From: Caldilineaceae bacterium
Lineage (GTDB): Bacteria > Chloroflexota > Anaerolineae > Caldilineales > Caldilineaceae
NCBI GenBank assembly: GCA_020634755.1
Contig: JACKBC010000075.1
Location: 1 to 15,831 of the forward strand
Length of the DNA: 15,831 nt
Direction: 5' to 3'
Position 1 is the first letter of the stretch. Every line of letters starts with the position of its first letter. The notes under the pieces are model-generated. The model ran no database searches, was not told the DNA's origin, and saw only the letters and a program-made list of their open reading frames with translations. The position numbers were made by a program, and so were the translations under genes. Below, piece by piece: positions 13,230 to 15,831 of this stretch.

Positions 13230-13275
13230 GCCAAAAATAGGCCCGGAATGTTCGAACATTCCGGGCTTATTTTTT
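13230..13275. terminator. Bidirectional intrinsic terminator between convergent genes
   Basis: GCCCGGAATGTTC (13241-13253) and GAACATTCCGGGC (13254-13266) form a perfect 26-base palindrome. On the plus strand TTATTTTTT follows (13267-13275); on the minus strand the run opposite CCAAAAATAG (13231-13240) gives the T tract. It therefore can end both the oxidoreductase transcript (stop 13192) and the second dehydratase transcript (stop 13334). Confidence 0.9.
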
Positions 13276-13333
13276 GATACCCCGTTAACAATGCAACCAA
13301 GGCCAGCAGTCGGTTGGGGCACGCTTGCTCTGT

Positions 13334-14446
13334 TCAGCGTACCAAAAACCGCTCCACCACGGATTCATCCAGCTCCACCCCCAGCCCCGGCTCTTCTGGC
13401 ACATGGACAAAACCATCCACCACCGGAAAGCGCTGGCGGGTTAGCGTTTGGCGCAGCGCACTTTGCTCGACACAATACTCAAACCAGCTGCTGTTGGGCA
13501 GCGCGGCCAGCATGTGTAGAGAAGCCGCAATGCTCACACCGGTCTTGTAGGAATGGTTGACGCAGAGCTTGCGCCGACGGGCCACGGTTTGGCCAATGCG
13601 CCGCATATTGGTCAAGCCACCCACGCGCGCCACATCGGGTTGCAGCACATCGAGCCCACAGTCGAGCAGCCGCTCAAAGCCTTCCAACGTCACATCCTGT
13701 TCGCCCGCGGCAATGCGGATAGGGGAATTGGCGGCAAATTTCGTGTAGCCATGATAATCATCGGGATGCAGCGCCTCTTCAAACCAAAAAGGGCGATACT
13801 CGGCGAACTGGTGGGCGCGTCGGATGGCCGTGGCCACATCATAAGCCAGACCGGCGTCGATCATGAAGTCAGCGCCATCACCTACGCCCTGGCGCGCCGC
13901 GGCAATGTGCGCAATATCACTGGCTTCAGATTGCCCCAGCGGTCCCCACCCAAACTTGACCGCCGTGAAGCCGGCGTCGATCCAGTGTTGCCCGATTTCG
14001 TATGTTTCTTCCGGCGTGTCACCAAAGAGGATGGACGCATAAGGGCGCAGGCGTTTTTGAAAGGCGCCGCCCAGCAGCTTGTAAACCGGCTGCTCGTAGA
14101 CCTTACCCGCAATGTCCCACAGCGCAATGTCTATGCCAGAGATGGCCTGCTGCGCCGCGCCGCCTCGGCCAAAGAAGATAGAGCCGCGGTACATCTTTTC
14201 CCACAGGCGCTCGATTTCCAGTGGGTCTTCGCCGATGACGCATTCGGCCAGCCCCTGGGCGATGAAATGGGACATGGGCGCCTCAATAATTGCTTTGGCC
14301 ACTAATGGTGATGAATCAACCTCGCCTATGCCCACAATCCCGGCATCGGTATGCACGCGCACAATCAGCGTGTCCTGCGTGCCATCGGCGCGGTCGTTAA
14401 CTTCGGGCAGACGCAAATAGAGCGCCTCAACGTTGGTAATTTTCAT
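13334..14446 (-). CDS. Mandelate racemase / muconate lactonizing enzyme family protein (second copy, different subgroup)
   Basis: A 370-residue enolase-superfamily enzyme. The capping domain (1-128) starts MKITNVEALYLRLPE and includes GIVGIGEVDSSP and SGIDIALWDIAGK. The barrel shows Lys164 in AVKFGWGPLG, metal ligands Asp197 (MIDAGLAYD), Glu223 (FWFEEAL) and Glu249 (AAGEQD), the dyad Asp271 (QPDVARVGG) and His298 (CVNHSYKTG). There is no His two residues after the first ligand, unlike the enzyme at 2723-3847, so the two copies probably use different substrates. Enzymes of the mandelate racemase subgroup abstract a proton alpha to a carboxylate and act as acid-sugar dehydratases or racemases; the substrate is unknown. 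GAGGAA lies 4 bases before the ATG. It is divergent from the esterase gene and convergent with the oxidoreductase gene. Confidence 0.9.
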   Translation of the reverse strand: MKITNVEALYLRLPEVNDRADGTQDTLIVRVHTDAGIVGIGEVDSSPLVAKAIIEAPMSHFIAQGLAECVIGEDPLEIERLWEKMYRGSIFFGRGGAAQQAISGIDIALWDIAGKVYEQPVYKLLGGAFQKRLRPYASILFGDTPEETYEIGQHWIDAGFTAVKFGWGPLGQSEASDIAHIAAARQGVGDGADFMIDAGLAYDVATAIRRAHQFAEYRPFWFEEALHPDDYHGYTKFAANSPIRIAAGEQDVTLEGFERLLDCGLDVLQPDVARVGGLTNMRRIGQTVARRRKLCVNHSYKTGVSIAASLHMLAALPNSSWFEYCVEQSALRQTLTRQRFPVVDGFVHVPEEPGLGVELDESVVERFLVR

Positions 14447-14549
14447 GATCTTCCTCTTGTGTTGGGAGTTGAAATGCGATTGCAGTAGATAATGGCTAAT
14501 CTTTTTGGGCTTTCTCTGATCACAGACTTGCGTGTGCGGGGATTTTGAT

Positions 14550-14650
14550 GATTGTAACTCACGTTACGCAGCGGCAGACAGTCTGCCAGAGAGAAACAGG
14601 AACGTCGGCGATCCGACTTTCCTCCAGGCATGCGTAACATAAGATTGTAA
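14550..14650. mobile_element. Miniature inverted-repeat element, copy B, with 8-bp target duplications
   Basis: GATTGTAA at 14550-14557 and 14643-14650 flanks an 85-base element with inverted ends ACGTTACGCA (14561-14570) and TGCGTAACAT (14631-14640). The core differs from copy A at 4 of the first 63 bases; two of the four changes lie in the 4-base loop of the conserved GTCGG/CCGAC hairpin (14604-14617). This copy is uninterrupted and shows the original element structure. It has no coding capacity. It lies in the divergent gap between the second dehydratase and the esterase gene, about 100 bases before the dehydratase start. Confidence 0.88.
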
Positions 14651-14757
14651 ATAGGTGCACCGAAATTGACAAGTCCCACCGCGAGCGCGACACGCATGCA
14701 CCAGCGGATTCACGAAAGACTGTTCACATGCCGTGGCGCCTCGCATCGATGATTGAT

Positions 14758-14782
14758 GTGAAAATAAACCGGTAATTTTCAC
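14758..14782. promoter_or_regulatory. 25-bp imperfect palindrome with ACCGGT centre (operator-like)
   Basis: GTGAAAAT (14758-14765) and ATTTTCAC (14775-14782) are exact complements around AAACCGGTA. The inner ACCGGT is itself palindromic. The symmetry and AT-rich arms around a CG centre suit a dimeric repressor such as a LacI-family protein. It lies in the gap between the divergent second dehydratase and esterase genes. Confidence 0.5.
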
Positions 14783-14847
14783 AACGAAAGCTTGCGTCTA
14801 CTAGGGTCTGTTGTGATTGAGAAAACCCGCTAAAGTGCACTAACTGC

Positions 14848-14898
14848 GAACCGGTTTGAGCCAGCTTTCTTGAGCAGCCACCGATTTCAAACGGTTGA
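14848..14898. promoter_or_regulatory. Two further operator-like sites before the esterase gene
   Basis: GAACCGGTTTG (14848-14858) contains the 8-base palindrome AACCGGTT, and TCAAACGGTTGA (14887-14898) has perfect TCAA/TTGA arms around an ACGG centre. Both resemble the ACCGGT sites at 9283 and 14766. Next to the second, GATCTGCAA is repeated directly at 14897 and 14911. The spacing of about 40 bases between site centres would place them on similar faces of the helix. Confidence 0.4.
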
Positions 14899-14948
14899 TC
14901 TGCAACGGTGGATCTGCAAATGTAAACCGTACCTAGCCAATTGCACGC

Positions 14949-14970
14949 GGTAATGTTACCATTCCGTAAC
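14949..14970. promoter_or_regulatory. Overlapping inverted repeats GGTAATGTTACC / GTTAC-n6-GTAAC
   Basis: GGTAATGTTACC (14949-14960) is a 12-base palindrome apart from its two central bases, and GTTAC (14955-14959) pairs with GTAAC (14966-14970). They lie 58-79 bases before the esterase ATG, where a promoter is expected (TTGCAC at 14941 could be a -35, but no well-spaced -10 was found). A different regulator from the ACCGGT sites would be needed. Confidence 0.4.
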
Positions 14971-15027
14971 TATTCTGTTCATTGTCAACACGTCCGCCTC
15001 TGCACAATACACAATTGGAGAAGAGAT

Positions 15028-15831
15028 ATGACCAGCCATATTCTGCGCGCATCTGCGCACCCCACGCTGCAGCCCACGGTAGAGCTGCAACACTTGGCGG
15101 CGGATAGCCCCCAATTTCCCTTTATCGCCACCAACCGCGCCGATGCAGTGGCCTGGCAAACAGCCTGTCGCTCCGCTCTGACCGAGACGGTCGGCTTTTT
15201 GGATAGCCCATTGGTGGATCCGGCGCCGCAGCTTATTGAAGAGGTGGACCGCGGCGACTTTGTGCGCCAAAAGCTGCTCATCTCCACTGCGCCTCACGCT
15301 CGCATGCCGCTCTACTTATTGATGCCCAAAGGCGCGACCGAGCCGCGTCCCGCGGTGATTGCCTATCATGGCCACGGCTATGGCGCCAAAGATATTGTAG
15401 GGCTATGGGAGAATGGGGAAGAGCGCTGGTCGCCTGACGGCTATCACAAAGACTTTGCCATTGAACTGTGCCGGCGCGGCTTTGTTGTGGCCGCACCGGA
15501 AATCGCCGCCTTTGGCGAGCGGCGCGCCGACTACAGCTACCTAGATCGCGTCATGGGCCAGCCCGAACCGACCACCTGTCACAACGCCGCTACCTATGCG
15601 TTTATGCTGGGTAAATCGCTGGCCGGCATGCGCACCCGCGACGGTATGCGGCTCATCGACTATTTGGAAACGCGTGAAGAAGTGGACGCCACCCGCATTG
15701 GCGTCATGGGCATTTCCGGCGGCGGCATGGCGGCGTTCTTTCACGCCGCGCTGGATGAACGCATTGGCGCAGCCGTCATTAGCGGCTATTTTAGCAGCTT
15801 TAAAGATAGCATTTTGGCCATGAACCACTGT
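15028..15831 (+). CDS. Alpha/beta hydrolase, acetyl xylan esterase/dienelactone hydrolase-like (5' part, runs off the window)
   Basis: The first 268 codons are in the window and no stop is reached. The oxyanion-hole strand is PAVIAYHGHGYG (108-119), and the nucleophile elbow is GVMGISGGGMA with Ser230 in a GxSxG motif. The later SGYFSSFKDSILAMNHC (252-268) is typical of the Abhydrolase_7 / acetyl xylan esterase-like group; the acid and His of the triad lie beyond the window. Such enzymes remove acyl groups from sugars or related esters. No signal peptide is visible, which suggests a cytoplasmic enzyme. GGAG stands 8 bases before the ATG. The neighbouring glycosidase and sugar-acid enzymes suggest that it strips acetyl or similar groups from the same glycoside. 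Confidence 0.85.
   Translation, partial: MTSHILRASAHPTLQPTVELQHLAADSPQFPFIATNRADAVAWQTACRSALTETVGFLDSPLVDPAPQLIEEVDRGDFVRQKLLISTAPHARMPLYLLMPKGATEPRPAVIAYHGHGYGAKDIVGLWENGEERWSPDGYHKDFAIELCRRGFVVAAPEIAAFGERRADYSYLDRVMGQPEPTTCHNAATYAFMLGKSLAGMRTRDGMRLIDYLETREEVDATRIGVMGISGGGMAAFFHAALDERIGAAVISGYFSSFKDSILAMNHC

Noticed and set aside
14513..14526. TCTCTGATCACAGA as a CRP-type site before the second dehydratase
   Set aside because: It is nearly palindromic but lacks the TGTGA-n6-TCACA layout, so I do not call it a CRP site.

Overview
This window looks like a chromosomal segment of a GC-rich, free-living bacterium, most likely a member of the Chloroflexota. That assignment is inference: it rests on the gene mix (a two-subunit 2-oxoacid:ferredoxin oxidoreductase, a DUF4058 protein, many sugar-catabolism enzymes) and on intergenic DNA packed with palindromic repeats, including a CTTCGACAGGCTCAG-type hairpin. 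No rRNA, tRNA, CRISPR array, transposase or phage gene was seen.

Layout. Left (1-2211): the 5' part of a DEAD-box RNA helicase gene (-), a SAM-dependent methyltransferase (+) and a DUF4058 protein (-). Centre (2723-8558): a minus-strand cluster, in order of transcription: stand-alone CBS-pair protein, KorA (fused gamma+alpha subunits), KorB carrying a C-terminal CBS pair, a HAD phosphatase, and a mandelate-racemase-type (enolase superfamily) sugar-acid dehydratase. Right (9434-15831): a GH106-like glycoside hydrolase (+), a Gfo/Idh/MocA oxidoreductase (+), a second enolase-superfamily enzyme (-) and the 5' part of an alpha/beta-hydrolase (esterase) gene (+). A two-way terminator separates the convergent oxidoreductase and second enolase-superfamily genes.

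How the parts could fit. The right half reads as breakdown of a plant or microbial glycoside, possibly deoxy-sugar containing and acylated: esterase, glycosidase, sugar dehydrogenase, sugar-acid dehydratase. Enzymes of this kind can feed 2-keto-3-deoxy acids to central metabolism, where a ferredoxin-dependent 2-oxoacid oxidoreductase would act. The Kor operon is unusual in carrying two separate CBS pairs, one free and one fused to KorB, which suggests control of 2-oxoacid oxidation by adenine nucleotides. ACCGGT-centred operator-like sites lie before the glycosidase and before the esterase and may mark a shared regulon.

The most solid new observation is in the intergenic DNA. An ~85-bp miniature inverted-repeat element occurs twice (2501-2720 and 14558-14642), each copy flanked by its own 8-bp direct repeat. 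One copy is split by a second, 130-bp palindromic element; removing that insert restores exactly the 80-bp core length of the intact copy. Several other hairpin families (8589-8661, 8679-8852, 8866-8945, 9298-9364, 6066-6134, 2391-2471, 463-495) fill almost every gap between genes.
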